Of a stretch of DNA of 64,000 nucleotides, positions 52,958-62,603 are shown in pieces; positions within the stretch are counted from its first letter, which is position 1, and each line of letters begins with the position of its first letter. This DNA is from JAUIAI01 sp045106815 (lineage in GTDB: Bacteria; Pseudomonadota; Gammaproteobacteria; Burkholderiales; Burkholderiaceae_E): assembly GCA_045106815.1 (NCBI GenBank), contig JBGCFG010000003.1, positions 62,001 through 126,000 of the forward strand, read 5' to 3'. Under the pieces are notes generated by a model, which saw only the letters and a list, made by a program, of their open reading frames with translations, was not told where the DNA came from and ran no database searches. Position numbers and translations under genes: made by a program.

Positions 52958-55579
52958 ATGCCAACTTCACAAAAGCGGGTGTCGGGGGCGCTCGCGCTGT
53001 GGCTGGCATTAGCTGCCTGGCGCCAGCAACCCGGCCCTTTGATAGCGGCCGTGATCGCCATTGCGATGGGGGTTGCCCTGGGACTGGGAATCGACCTGGT
53101 GAATCGATCTGCTCTTGACGAATTTGATAAGGCCATCAGTCAGATCAACGGGCAGGCGCAGTACAGAGTGCAGTCCGTTGGTCCGCAATTCTCCGATGAA
53201 TTGTTAAGTGCCGTCGAGCAGGATGAAGTCGTTCTGTCTGCCAGTCCGATCATTGAGACAGACATCCGTCCAGTCGTTCCGACCGCGGCAGGATCAGACC
53301 CAATCCTGAATCGCCCACCCAAAATCAAGGTGATTGGTCTTGATGTGTTTCGCGCTTCGCAGGTAACCCCCGCACTGCTGCCCAGCGCGAGCGCCTCGCA
53401 ACCAGGCGGCGCAGCAAGCCGTGTGTTTTCAGACGACGCCATATTCTTATCGGCTGCCGCCAAGCGTCTGCTCGCAGAGCAGGGACTGCCAAGCGAGCCC
53501 GGCAATCACCTAGCCATTCAAGCGAACGGCCGGCAACGTCATTTGATAATCAGCGGCTCGGTGCCCGGCGCTAGCGGCAACACACCTTTAGCCGTGATGG
53601 ATATTGCAGCGGCTCAATGGCGACTTGGCTGGCTAAATCAGTTATCCAGAATTGATGTCCGACTGGTTGATGGAGCAGACACGGGCGCTTTGCAGGCTCG
53701 GTTGCAGCAGATTGCGCCCGACCTACGCCTGGCAAGACCCGACGACCAGGCACGTCAGATGTCAAACCTCTCACGCGCTTACCGCGTCAATCTCAATGTC
53801 CTTGCCCTGGTAGCGCTCCTGACTGGCGGTTTTATCGTGTTTGCGAGTATGGAATTGGCAGTCGTGCGCATGCTGCCAATGCTTGCACTGGTCGGAGTGC
53901 TGGGGGCGCCCGCGCAATGGCGGCCTCGACTTGTGCTGGGCATGGCGCTGGCTCTGGGCATCATTGGCGCCATTTTGGGCACCCTACTCGGCATCGCGCT
54001 CGCATGGAGCTTGCTTGGTCTGGTCGGCGCTGATCTGGGCGGCGGTTACTTTTCTGCCACCCGCCCTGCGCTCAGCCTGCCACTTGCATCAATTGCGTTG
54101 TTCGCCGGTCTAGGCGTATTGGCCGCTGTACTGGGCGCGTTTTCTCCCGCAATGAAATTGCGCAAGCTGGCGCCTGCGCAAACACTCAAGCATGGTCAGG
54201 CCACTGCGTTACCGGATCATTTAGCCCCTCTGAAAATCAGTCTTGGTCTTGCGGTTGCGGGCGCAGCTTTGCTTCTGTTACCGGCGTTTAGCGGCTTGCC
54301 GTTAGGCGCGTACCTGGCGATTGCCTGCTGGCTTTTTGCGGGCGTTCTCATCATCGCGCCTTTACTTGGCTGGGTCGCCAGAGGGCTTACTCACTGGCGA
54401 CAACAGCGCGCGGGAGCACTGGCCTGGCTAGCAGTGTCCCGCCTTGACGCCGCTCATCAGTCGGCGTTTCCAGCACTCGCAGGCGTTGTCGCCAGCTTCG
54501 CACTGGTATGTGCCATGGCGGTTATGGTGCATAGCTTCCGTATCTCCGTCGACAACTGGTTGGAAACCGTTTTGCCGGCCGACTTGTATCTGAGCGTTGC
54601 GACCACCGGCGCGAGCGCAGGCCTAAGCCCCGAGAACCAGCAAGCGTTAAGCCAGGTGCCCGGCGTTGAAAACGTGAGTTTTCTCAGAAGCATTGATCTG
54701 AACCTTGACCCAGAGAAACCCCCGCTAGCGGTCCTTGCGCGCCCAGTTGAGGTTGACGATCCAGGCCGTAGCCTGCCCTTGACCGGCGCCTGGCTGCAGC
54801 CTCACGAGCGGAGCGACGGGTGTACCGCTGTTCATATCAGCGAACCAGCAGCAACGCTTTACGGCTGGCAACTGGGTGACCAGATTCCTCTGCCGCTCGG
54901 GACGTCGCAGGACAAGCGCGCGCCTTGTTTCCAGGTGAATTCGATCTGGCGAGACTATGCGCGGCAACATGGCGCAGTTGCCATTGACCGGCGAGACTAT
55001 CAACTACTTACTGACGATACCTCCGTGAGCAATGCAGCGATCACCCTGGCTGCCGGCGCAGATGCGAGCGAGGTTTTGGAACAAGCTAAAGCAGCGCTTG
55101 GCGGCATGCCTGGCCTGCAAGCTCGCAGTTCTCAAGCAATCAGAGCGTTATCACTGAAGATCTTCGACCGAAGCTTCGCAGTCACCTATGCGCTCGAAGC
55201 CGTTGCTCTTTTGGTCGGCTTGTTTGGCGTGGCCACGACTTACTCTGGTGAAGCACTCGCAAGAGCAAGAGAATTTGGCATGTTGCGTCATCTGGGGGTG
55301 ACGCGCGGCGACTTGGCGCGCTTGTTTGCGACGGAGTCATTCCTTGCAATTGGACTCGGATTGTTGTGGGGCGCTTGCCTGGGCGGCTTGATTTCGCAAA
55401 TTCTCATTCACCGGGTTAACCCGCAATCATTTCACTGGACAATGGAAACGCACCTGCCCTGGAATCTTTTGGCCGCTGGAGCGCTCGCCTTGCTCACCCT
55501 AGGCGTAGGCACTGCCATCTTTGCTGCGCGCCAGGCGGCCGGGCGCGCGCCCATTGCCGCCGTGAGGGCGGACTGGTGA
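52958..55579 (+). CDS. ABC transporter permease, FtsX family with two permease halves
   Basis: The 873-aa protein has one N-terminal helix, a large periplasmic region (about 50-290), three helices and a short loop, then a second set of helices with another periplasmic region (about 560-740) and three C-terminal helices. This is the duplicated FtsX/LolC layout. The C-terminal GVATTYSGEALARAREFGMLRHLGVTRGDLARLF is characteristic. The ATG at 52958 is used; a GTG at 52940 overlapping the ATPase stop is an alternative. Such permeases move lipids or lipoproteins or drive periplasmic work with the ATPase. The gene overlaps the lipocalin start by GTGA. Confidence 0.9.
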   Translation: MPTSQKRVSGALALWLALAAWRQQPGPLIAAVIAIAMGVALGLGIDLVNRSALDEFDKAISQINGQAQYRVQSVGPQFSDELLSAVEQDEVVLSASPIIETDIRPVVPTAAGSDPILNRPPKIKVIGLDVFRASQVTPALLPSASASQPGGAASRVFSDDAIFLSAAAKRLLAEQGLPSEPGNHLAIQANGRQRHLIISGSVPGASGNTPLAVMDIAAAQWRLGWLNQLSRIDVRLVDGADTGALQARLQQIAPDLRLARPDDQARQMSNLSRAYRVNLNVLALVALLTGGFIVFASMELAVVRMLPMLALVGVLGAPAQWRPRLVLGMALALGIIGAILGTLLGIALAWSLLGLVGADLGGGYFSATRPALSLPLASIALFAGLGVLAAVLGAFSPAMKLRKLAPAQTLKHGQATALPDHLAPLKISLGLAVAGAALLLLPAFSGLPLGAYLAIACWLFAGVLIIAPLLGWVARGLTHWRQQRAGALAWLAVSRLDAAHQSAFPALAGVVASFALVCAMAVMVHSFRISVDNWLETVLPADLYLSVATTGASAGLSPENQQALSQVPGVENVSFLRSIDLNLDPEKPPLAVLARPVEVDDPGRSLPLTGAWLQPHERSDGCTAVHISEPAATLYGWQLGDQIPLPLGTSQDKRAPCFQVNSIWRDYARQHGAVAIDRRDYQLLTDDTSVSNAAITLAAGADASEVLEQAKAALGGMPGLQARSSQAIRALSLKIFDRSFAVTYALEAVALLVGLFGVATTYSGEALARAREFGMLRHLGVTRGDLARLFATESFLAIGLGLLWGACLGGLISQILIHRVNPQSFHWTMETHLPWNLLAAGALALLTLGVGTAIFAARQAAGRAPIAAVRADW

Positions 55580-56745
55580 GTGGCCAGTACCGACGCCGGT
55601 GGTTACAAGCCCTGGGGGCCGCTGGTGCGCGCATGGCCGGCGTTGGTGGTTCAGGTCTGTTAGGAACTACAAGCCTGTTACTGACGCATCCCGCACAAGC
55701 AATCAATCCCTACCCTGCCGTGCTCGCAGGACGGCCCGTGCGCTTTCCTACGGACTTTGGGGCGCATCCCGAGTATCGAACCGAGTGGTGGTATCTCACT
55801 GCCTGGCTTGACACTGCTGCCGGGCCACTGGGCGCGCAGGTGACCTTTTTCCGGTCTCGAACACCTTACGGGCGGGAGAATCCCAGTCGGTTTGCACCGC
55901 GGCAACTGCTGTTCGGTCATGCCGCAATCGGGTCGCCCGCAAAAGGCTCACTCGCCCACGCTGAGCAAGCCTGGCGTGAAGACCCGCAACTCGCCTACGC
56001 GGGTATCGGCGACACCGATGTCAGGCTGGGCCCTGATCGACGTCTTTGGACCATCAGACGAACCACGCAGGATGTCTATGAGGTCAGAATCAAAGACCCT
56101 GCATTTGAACTGAACTTCAAAGCACAACCGAGTGGGCCCCCAGCGTTGCAGGGCCAGGCAGGGTTTTCGCTGAAGGGCATCAAACCCGAGCAAGCAAGCT
56201 ACTACTACAGCCGCCCCCATTTGCAGCTGAACGGTCAATTAAAGATGCGCGACATAAACGCGGACGCGCAACTGGAATTTGAAGGTCGCGGGTGGCTGGA
56301 TCATGAGTGGTCCAGTGAACTCCTTGATCCAGCGGCGCAGGGCTGGGACTGGATTGGCATCAACCTTTTCGATGGCTCTGCACTAATGGCATTCCAGATG
56401 CGCCGCGCTGCCGGTCAGCCTCTGCGCGAAACAGGCAAACGCATTCAGGCAAACTCGAGTGGTCAGGACGTTGCCGTGACCTTTACAGCGCTGCGTCGGT
56501 GGACATCCGTACGTACGGGCATTGAATACCCCGTGGCATTTCGAGTGCAGGCTGGAGAATTGGATCTTGAACTGGTCCCCCTGATGGACGACCAGGAGCT
56601 GGACTCTCGCGGCAGCACAGGCGCGGTTTACTGGGAGGGGGCGGTCACGGCCTATGACTATTCAGAACGCAAAAACCCCGACCGGCAACCGCTCGGTCGG
56701 GGTTTTCTTGAAATGACGGGCTACGGCGAGAAAATTCAGTTCTAG
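55576..56745 (+). CDS. exported lipocalin-like protein (AttH/CrtC-like)
   Basis: The 389-aa protein starts at GTG 55576, overlapping the permease stop (GTGA). A twin-arginine signal is likely: YRRRWLQALGAAGA fits the RR-x-F/W-L-K pattern, with an Ala/Gly/Leu core ending at AQA. The rest resembles the AttH/hydroxyneurosporene-hydratase lipocalin family (FPTDFGAHPEYRTEWWYLTAWLD, FGHAAI, GRGWLDHEWSSELL, GWDWIGINLFDGSALMAFQMR). In attEFGH-type operons such a protein is paired with an ABC ATPase and permeases; here the operon is compact. Tat export suggests folding in the cytoplasm, perhaps with a bound cofactor or ligand. A terminator hairpin lies inside the coding end. Confidence 0.88.
   Translation: MSGQYRRRWLQALGAAGARMAGVGGSGLLGTTSLLLTHPAQAINPYPAVLAGRPVRFPTDFGAHPEYRTEWWYLTAWLDTAAGPLGAQVTFFRSRTPYGRENPSRFAPRQLLFGHAAIGSPAKGSLAHAEQAWREDPQLAYAGIGDTDVRLGPDRRLWTIRRTTQDVYEVRIKDPAFELNFKAQPSGPPALQGQAGFSLKGIKPEQASYYYSRPHLQLNGQLKMRDINADAQLEFEGRGWLDHEWSSELLDPAAQGWDWIGINLFDGSALMAFQMRRAAGQPLRETGKRIQANSSGQDVAVTFTALRRWTSVRTGIEYPVAFRVQAGELDLELVPLMDDQELDSRGSTGAVYWEGAVTAYDYSERKNPDRQPLGRGFLEMTGYGEKIQF
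56671..56706 (-). terminator. intrinsic terminator overlapping the end of the lipocalin gene
   Basis: A 13-bp perfect stem AAAACCCCGACCG (56672-56684) and CGGTCGGGGTTTT (56694-56706) with a 9-nt loop. On the minus strand the stem runs into TTTTT, so it should end the DUF1232 transcript. On the plus strand it is followed by TTTT as well, before the lipocalin stop codon at 56743. About twelve lipocalin codons are therefore used as a terminator. Confidence 0.8.
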
Positions 56746-56746
56746 C

Positions 56747-57061
56747 TTAACTCGAAGAGCCGCCCATTCCGAACCGGGTCATAAGCTGATCGACCTTCTC
56801 ACTGATTTCTGCCTGCACGTTGGCCGGCAGCTTTTTCATCAGGAACGGAATGCCGACCAACAGAACCGCGAGGTCATCGGTGAGACCGACCAAAGCCAGC
56901 ATTTCAGGTACCAGATCAATCGGACTCAAGACATAGGCAATCATGGCAAGGATGCCCATCTTCACGCCGCGTGGGGTGCCGGGATGGCGAAGCGCATAGA
57001 GCAAAACGACACCGTTTCGGCCGAGTTTTCGCAGTAAGAATAGCGCTCTGGTTAACCACAT
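56747..57061 (-). CDS. DUF1232 (YkvA-like) membrane protein
   Basis: The 104-aa protein has the DUF1232 core: GVKMGILAMIAYVLSPIDLVPEMLALVGLTDDLAVLLVG, with the SPIDLVP motif. One to two membrane helices are expected. AGGAGG lies about 8 bp before the ATG. It follows gspF by 49 bp on the same strand, so it may be the tail gene of the gsp operon or have its own promoter. The family has no firm biochemical role. Its 3' end is 1 bp from the lipocalin stop, and a terminator inside the lipocalin gene probably serves it. Confidence 0.9.
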   Translation of the reverse strand: MWLTRALFLLRKLGRNGVVLLYALRHPGTPRGVKMGILAMIAYVLSPIDLVPEMLALVGLTDDLAVLLVGIPFLMKKLPANVQAEISEKVDQLMTRFGMGGSSS

Positions 57062-57110
57062 GGAATGTCCTCCTGGTGTCGGGATGCTGGCTAATCGCCA
57101 GCACCGCGCT

Positions 57111-58322
57111 TTAGCGGACCAGCGAGTTAATCTCGATAATCGGCAACATCACTGCCAGTACGATAAGCAGCACGATGCCACCCATGACCAGAATCAGCAA
57201 TGGCTCAAGCAGAGTTGTTAGGCCCAGCGCCCGCCGTTCGGTCTCACCCGAGACTGTTTCGGCGCAGCGCTCAAGCATCTCGCTGAGCTCGCCCGTGGCC
57301 TCTCCACTGGCGATCATATGCACGACCATTGGCGGGAATTCGTTTCCTGCGCCCAGCGCTTTGGCTAGCGACGCACCCTCCCGCACCCTGGATATGGCGT
57401 CATCTACGTTGTTTTTCAAGGCCATATTCGACAAAGTATTGGCACCCGCCTCCAGTGCACCAATAAGAGGCACGCCAGCACCGGTCAAAATGGCCAATGT
57501 CGAGGTAAATCGAGAAGTATTCATCCCCCGAAGCATCCGCCCGATCAAGGGCGCGCTCAGCATACGGGTATCAAATGCCAGTCGAGCCGAGGGTGAGCGC
57601 AGCGTAAGCCTGAACAAAACCACCGCCACAGCTAAACCGATAAGCACCACCCAACCCCAATTGCGGATGAAATCTGACAACGCGATCAGGCCAATCGTCA
57701 GGCCCGGCAATTCCTGATCGGTCTGGTCAAACACGGTCACCACCTGCGGCACCACATAGGTCAGCAAAGCAATGATGACCATCAGGGCCACAGCCGACAC
57801 AATCGCGGGATAGGTAAACGCCAGCCAAATCTTGGAGCTCAGCGTGTTACGGGCCTCAACATAGTCGGCAAGACGGCTCATGACCATGCCGAGATCACCC
57901 GACTGCTCGCCGGCGGCGACCAGTGCGCGGTAAACATCCGGAAAATCTTTCGGATACTTGGCCAGCGCTTCGGCAAATGTTTGACCGCCGATAACATCAC
58001 TGCGAACGGCAGCGAAACGCTCTCGCACAACGCGCCTTTCGCCCTGTTCCGCCACGGTCGACAGCGCTTGTTCAATGGGCAACTTGGCGGCCAGCAAACT
58101 CGCCAGCTGTCGCGTGGCAAGCGTGAGTTCGCTGGTCCGTAAGCGTCCGCCAACGACACTGGTCTTTTGGGCCGTTTCTACCTGTTGGAGCGAATCAACC
58201 TGCAGCGGCGTCAGACCACGTTCGCGCAATTGACTACGCGCATGGCGGGCGGAATCGGCATCCAGAACACCCTGCTCGATCTGCCCGGTGGCACTGGCGG
58301 CTTCAAATCGAAACGCTGGCAT
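57111..58322 (-). CDS. gspF: type II secretion inner-membrane protein GspF
   Basis: GspF is the polytopic platform protein of type II secretion. The 403-aa product has the N-terminal cytoplasmic domain (FRFEAASATGQIEQGVLDADSARHARSQLRERGLTPLQV), two homologous helical domains each with GEQSGDLG- or GEATGELS-type turns, and three membrane helices near 170-190, 220-240 and 375-395. Standard length. It begins 10 bp after gspE. AAGG lies a few bases before the ATG. Confidence 0.95.
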   Translation of the reverse strand: MPAFRFEAASATGQIEQGVLDADSARHARSQLRERGLTPLQVDSLQQVETAQKTSVVGGRLRTSELTLATRQLASLLAAKLPIEQALSTVAEQGERRVVRERFAAVRSDVIGGQTFAEALAKYPKDFPDVYRALVAAGEQSGDLGMVMSRLADYVEARNTLSSKIWLAFTYPAIVSAVALMVIIALLTYVVPQVVTVFDQTDQELPGLTIGLIALSDFIRNWGWVVLIGLAVAVVLFRLTLRSPSARLAFDTRMLSAPLIGRMLRGMNTSRFTSTLAILTGAGVPLIGALEAGANTLSNMALKNNVDDAISRVREGASLAKALGAGNEFPPMVVHMIASGEATGELSEMLERCAETVSGETERRALGLTTLLEPLLILVMGGIVLLIVLAVMLPIIEINSLVR

Positions 58323-58332
58323 GAGTTAAACC

Positions 58333-59772
58333 TTAATCGCGCGTGACGCGAATCACTTCGTCGAGCGAGGTGTCGCCCGCATCGACCCAGCGCTGACCAT
58401 CTTCACGCATGGTGACAAGACCATTCTCACGCGCGGTTGCGCGAATCGCCGCCTCAGACTCACCGCGGTGAATGAGTGCACGGATCGGGTCATCAACCAT
58501 GAGGAGTTCATGCACACCGGTGCGACCCTGAAAGCCCGTCTTGCCGCAACTCAGGCAACCCACTGAACGGAATCCACCTGCGACCGGATCGGGCTCTTTG
58601 CATTGTTCACACAGTCTGCGCACCAGCCGCTGCGCGAGGACGCCCAGCAATGAACTCGACAGTAGAAAGGGCTCGACTCCCATATCGATCAACCGGGTGA
58701 CCGCAGACGCAGAATCATTGGTGTGCAAGGTGGCCAGAACCAGGTGACCAGTCAGCGAAGACTGCACCGCAATCTGCGCGGTTTCCAGATCTCGAATCTC
58801 GCCAATCATAATGACATCTGGGTCCTGCCGCAGGATAGAGCGCAGGGCCTTGGCAAAGGTCATGTCGATACGCGGGTTAACCTGTGTCTGACCAACCCCA
58901 TCGAGGTCATACTCAACTGGATCTTCAACGGTCAGGATATTGGTCATATTGACATCAAGCTGACCAATCGCTGAGTACAGAGTGGTTGACTTACCAGAGC
59001 CGGTTGGCCCGGTCACCAGGACAATGCCGTGCGGCTCATGAATCAGGCGATTAAACTTTTCGCGGTGCTGCGAGCTCATGCCCAGTTTTTGCAGATCAAG
59101 CCGCCCTGCTTCTTTATCAAGCAAGCGCAACACAGCGCGTTCTCCGTGACCTGTCGGTAGCGTCGAAACACGGACATCAACCGGCCTGCCGCCAATGCGA
59201 AGCGTAATGCGACCATCCTGTGGCAGTCGCTTCTCTGCAATATCCAGCTGCGCCATGATCTTGATGCGTGAAATCAAAGCAGCGTGGATTTCGCGGCGCG
59301 GTCGCACCACATCACGCAAGCTGCCATCGACTCTGAAGCGAACCAGCGAATAAGATTCAAACGGCTCAATATGGATATCGGACGCACCATCGCGACTGGC
59401 CTGTGTGAGCAGAGCGTTAATCATGCGAATGATTGGCGCGTCGTCCTCGGTTTCAAGCAGGTCTTCAATGCGCGGGATGTCCTGCATCAGGCGCGATAGA
59501 TCGAGATCGCTCGCAACCTCATCAGCGACAGCAGCGGCTGAGCCTTCCTGCTGTGAATACGCCTTTGAAATAGCCGCACGCAATTCAGTTTCATCTTTGC
59601 GCACAGTGACCAGACGCATGGGCAGCGTACGGGACAACTCTGCCAACGCGGCTGGCGGCGTTGCCTCGCCAATCCAGACCTCAACGGTATCAGCCGTCGC
59701 GCCGGCTACCAGGACCTGGTGGGCTCGTGCAAAACCGTAGGGAACGTATCGGGAGGGACTAATCGTAGACAT
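58333..59772 (-). CDS. gspE: type II secretion ATPase GspE
   Basis: GspE powers pseudopilus assembly. The 479-aa protein contains Walker A GPTGSGKST (K261), the Asp and His boxes (TVEDPVEYDLDGVGQTQVNPRIDMTF, LHTNDSASAVTRLIDMG) and Walker B DVIMIGEIRDLETAQ. The zinc-type tetracysteine motif is present as C-x2-C and C-x2-C (CEQC, CLSC). The N-terminal part before about residue 85 is the shorter N1E-type domain. It lies 45 bp after gspD in the same operon. Confidence 0.96.
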   Translation of the reverse strand: MSTISPSRYVPYGFARAHQVLVAGATADTVEVWIGEATPPAALAELSRTLPMRLVTVRKDETELRAAISKAYSQQEGSAAAVADEVASDLDLSRLMQDIPRIEDLLETEDDAPIIRMINALLTQASRDGASDIHIEPFESYSLVRFRVDGSLRDVVRPRREIHAALISRIKIMAQLDIAEKRLPQDGRITLRIGGRPVDVRVSTLPTGHGERAVLRLLDKEAGRLDLQKLGMSSQHREKFNRLIHEPHGIVLVTGPTGSGKSTTLYSAIGQLDVNMTNILTVEDPVEYDLDGVGQTQVNPRIDMTFAKALRSILRQDPDVIMIGEIRDLETAQIAVQSSLTGHLVLATLHTNDSASAVTRLIDMGVEPFLLSSSLLGVLAQRLVRRLCEQCKEPDPVAGGFRSVGCLSCGKTGFQGRTGVHELLMVDDPIRALIHRGESEAAIRATARENGLVTMREDGQRWVDAGDTSLDEVIRVTRD

Positions 59773-59817
59773 AGACTCATTGTGCCCCGCCGCGCAAAGA
59801 CCGCAAAGCGTCTCCGG

Positions 59818-62601
59818 TCAGTTTGCGTAGTCTTCCATCGGGTCCGTGGCAACGTCACCCGACGAATAGTCGGTTGGACTTGGATCAGCGGTGGGTACAG
59901 CCGATACAGGTTGCGCCTGCGTTGCCGGTGCCCTGCCAAGATTGGGAGCATTGACCGATGCAATGGGTGGTCGATCTGGCAGCGTGACCCTGACAACTCT
60001 TGACGGCGGCGTGTTGAATCGCGCCGGTGTTGACGCTGGCGTATTAGCCGGAGCAGGTGTGAATCGTGGCGGCGGTGTTGCCTGTGACTGCGGTTGTGCA
60101 GCCGGATTAGCCACGGGCGGCGGCCGCAGTGAACCTGGCGGCGCGACTGAAGAAGAGGAAGCGGGCGCCTGCGGCATCTCAGATTTTCCGGGCAGGCTCG
60201 GTGTTGGCTGGCGAAGGTCAATCACCGGCGCTGGCCGTGAGTTGATCGCCGCGGGTCCGCCGCGCTGATCAATGTAACGCTCAACATCAGGCGCCAGGCT
60301 GCCAGGTTGCTGACGATAACCAGGCGGCAAGGTGACGGACTCGCTTTGGTCTGTCTCGGTGGGTGGGCCTTTCTCGACCGGCGCCGGCTTACCCGATTCA
60401 ACCGGCGGTGGGAATGGCGCCATGCCCTGTGGCTTAAGATCGGGTAGGGCCCAATGCTCACGCAGTTGCGACTCAGTCCGCAGATTACGAATAAAGTCAT
60501 AACGTGAGGCTGTTACGCTGCGCGACGCATCCGCATCACGCAACACGACAGGTCGCAAAAACACCAGCAGGTTGGTCTTGACCCGGCGCCGCGAGTCATA
60601 GCGAAACAACTGCCCAAGAATCGGGATGTCGCCGAGCAGCGGCACTTTGTTCTCACCGCCTTCAATACGTTCTTCTATCAGGCCGCCCAGCACGACAATC
60701 TGACCATCGTCGACGAGCACATTGGTTTCGATCGCTCGGCGATTGGTAATAATGTCAGAGGCTGCCTGCGAGGCCACAACGCTGGAGACCTCTTGGAAAA
60801 TCTCAAGCTTGACAGTGCCCGACTCGGACACCTGCGGCTTGACGCTCAGCGTCGTACCCACATCGCGCCGTTCAATTGTTTGAAACGGATTAACGGATGC
60901 ACCCGCCGTGCCCTGCGCAGAAAACTGCCCTGTCACAAACGGCACATTCTGGCCAATGATGATGCGCGCCTCTTCATTGTCCATCGTCAACAGATTCGGC
61001 GTGGCGAGGATATTGGTATCTGTTTGGGTTTCAAGCGCGCGTGCCAGCAGAGGCAGATTGAGTACCGGGCCATCAATGCCCGGAATCGTCGTGGTGCCCT
61101 GGACGATACCCAGGTTGATACCGCCACCGGCATTGGCGATATTTTGAGAGGCCCCTAAGATGCTGCCGCCGCCATCCAGGTTGGTGAAGTTGGTGCCGCC
61201 AATCCCACGAGTCGAGCCGTTTTGAATGTCCAGAATCTGCCACTGAATACCCAATTCGGCGGCCCGTTCCGCGCTGACTTCAACAATCAGCGATTCGATG
61301 TAGATCTGTGCTCGACGGGTATCGAGTTTATCGATCACGGCGCGCAGATTCCGATACACCGCATCGGGCGCTTTGATGATCAGCGAATTGGTTGTGGGAT
61401 CAGCCGCGATAATCGCATCACCCGTGTCGATGGTGATCGGGGATGAACTGTCACCGCCCGAAGCGCTCAACCGGTCACGCCCGGCACCGCCAAACTGACC
61501 CTGACTGCCTTGCGCGCCACTGAGACCACCTTGGCGACCTGCATTGGCTGCGCCACTCAGAACGCTGGTGGCGCGTTGCGTCCGATTTTGCAGAGACGAC
61601 GCGCTGGTACTGCTCCCCGACGCATTTCCGCCGAGTGAGGCCTGCAAGGTTTCGGCCAGGCGCACCGCTTCGGCGTTACGCAGATAAACCACGTGGATGT
61701 TGCCCGGATTTTTAGACGGCTTGTCGAGTTGCTTAAGGAGTCTACGAGCCAGCCCAATCTTGGCCGGACTTGATGCCCGAATCATGATGGTGTTGGAGTT
61801 GGGTTCAGCGACCACAATCACCCGCTGACCTGCATCAACCTGAGCACCCTGCCCGGCACGCTGTGTGTCATCCAGCAGGTCATTCATCATGACGGCCAAG
61901 TCGCTGGCGATGCCGTGCTTGACCTGCAGCACCTCAATCTGACTCTGGGTCGGACTGTCGAGGCTGGCGAGAATGCGAGATATGCGCTTCAGGTTGCTCG
62001 CATAATCGGTGATCACGAGCGAGTTATTGTTTGGGTAGGCGCTGATCGTATTGTTAGGTGCAATCAGTGGTCGCAACACCGGCACCAGATTGGTTGCAGA
62101 CTCGTAGTTCAGCCTAAAAACCTGAGTGATGATCTGGTCGCCGCCCTCAGAGGGTTGGCGCCCAGCATTGACCGCACCTGACTGCAACTTCGCATCGGCT
62201 TCCGGCACCACTTTGGCCAGTCGACCCGAGGAGACAATCGTAAAGCCCTGCAAACGCAGCGCAGACAGCAGCAACTTGTAAGCCTCGCCGCGAGACACAG
62301 GCGCCGGGGTTTCGACCGTGATCTTGCCCCGTACGCGCGGATCAATAATAAAGGTCCGCCCAAGCAAAAAGCCAAACGCACCAATCACGGTGTCAATGTC
62401 GGCATCTTTAAAATTCAGGGTGACCGGTTCGCTACTTTGCTGCGCGGTCACAGGCGTTGCGGGCAAACAAAGCGCCAGAACCAGCAGCGTGCTCAGCACA
62501 CCGAGCATCGCTCTGAGCGAAGTGCTGTGCCGTTTGCCGGGCACACCATGGTCCGCTGACCGTTGGTCAGGAGTTGTCGCAGTTGACGGGCAGAAATTCA
62601 A
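59818..62601 (-). CDS. gspD: type II secretion outer-membrane secretin GspD with long Pro-rich tail
   Basis: GspD forms the outer-membrane channel. The 927-aa protein has a signal sequence (LSTLLVLALCLPATPVTA), N0 (NFKDADIDTVIGAFGFLLGRTFIIDPRVRGKI), N1-N3 domains, and a Gly/Ser/Asn-rich insert near N3. The secretin core follows (VPFVTGQF, TTLSVKPQVSESGTVKLEIFQEVSSV, VLGGLIEERIEGGENKVPLLGDIPILGQLFRY). After the core there are about 220 residues rich in Pro, Ala and Ser that do not belong to the usual domains. The start is TTG 62601, with GGAG about 8 bp upstream; ATG 62505 is an alternative. It lies 2 bp after gspN. Confidence 0.94.
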   Translation of the reverse strand: MNFCPSTATTPDQRSADHGVPGKRHSTSLRAMLGVLSTLLVLALCLPATPVTAQQSSEPVTLNFKDADIDTVIGAFGFLLGRTFIIDPRVRGKITVETPAPVSRGEAYKLLLSALRLQGFTIVSSGRLAKVVPEADAKLQSGAVNAGRQPSEGGDQIITQVFRLNYESATNLVPVLRPLIAPNNTISAYPNNNSLVITDYASNLKRISRILASLDSPTQSQIEVLQVKHGIASDLAVMMNDLLDDTQRAGQGAQVDAGQRVIVVAEPNSNTIMIRASSPAKIGLARRLLKQLDKPSKNPGNIHVVYLRNAEAVRLAETLQASLGGNASGSSTSASSLQNRTQRATSVLSGAANAGRQGGLSGAQGSQGQFGGAGRDRLSASGGDSSSPITIDTGDAIIAADPTTNSLIIKAPDAVYRNLRAVIDKLDTRRAQIYIESLIVEVSAERAAELGIQWQILDIQNGSTRGIGGTNFTNLDGGGSILGASQNIANAGGGINLGIVQGTTTIPGIDGPVLNLPLLARALETQTDTNILATPNLLTMDNEEARIIIGQNVPFVTGQFSAQGTAGASVNPFQTIERRDVGTTLSVKPQVSESGTVKLEIFQEVSSVVASQAASDIITNRRAIETNVLVDDGQIVVLGGLIEERIEGGENKVPLLGDIPILGQLFRYDSRRRVKTNLLVFLRPVVLRDADASRSVTASRYDFIRNLRTESQLREHWALPDLKPQGMAPFPPPVESGKPAPVEKGPPTETDQSESVTLPPGYRQQPGSLAPDVERYIDQRGGPAAINSRPAPVIDLRQPTPSLPGKSEMPQAPASSSSVAPPGSLRPPPVANPAAQPQSQATPPPRFTPAPANTPASTPARFNTPPSRVVRVTLPDRPPIASVNAPNLGRAPATQAQPVSAVPTADPSPTDYSSGDVATDPMEDYAN

Positions 62602-62603
62602 AC

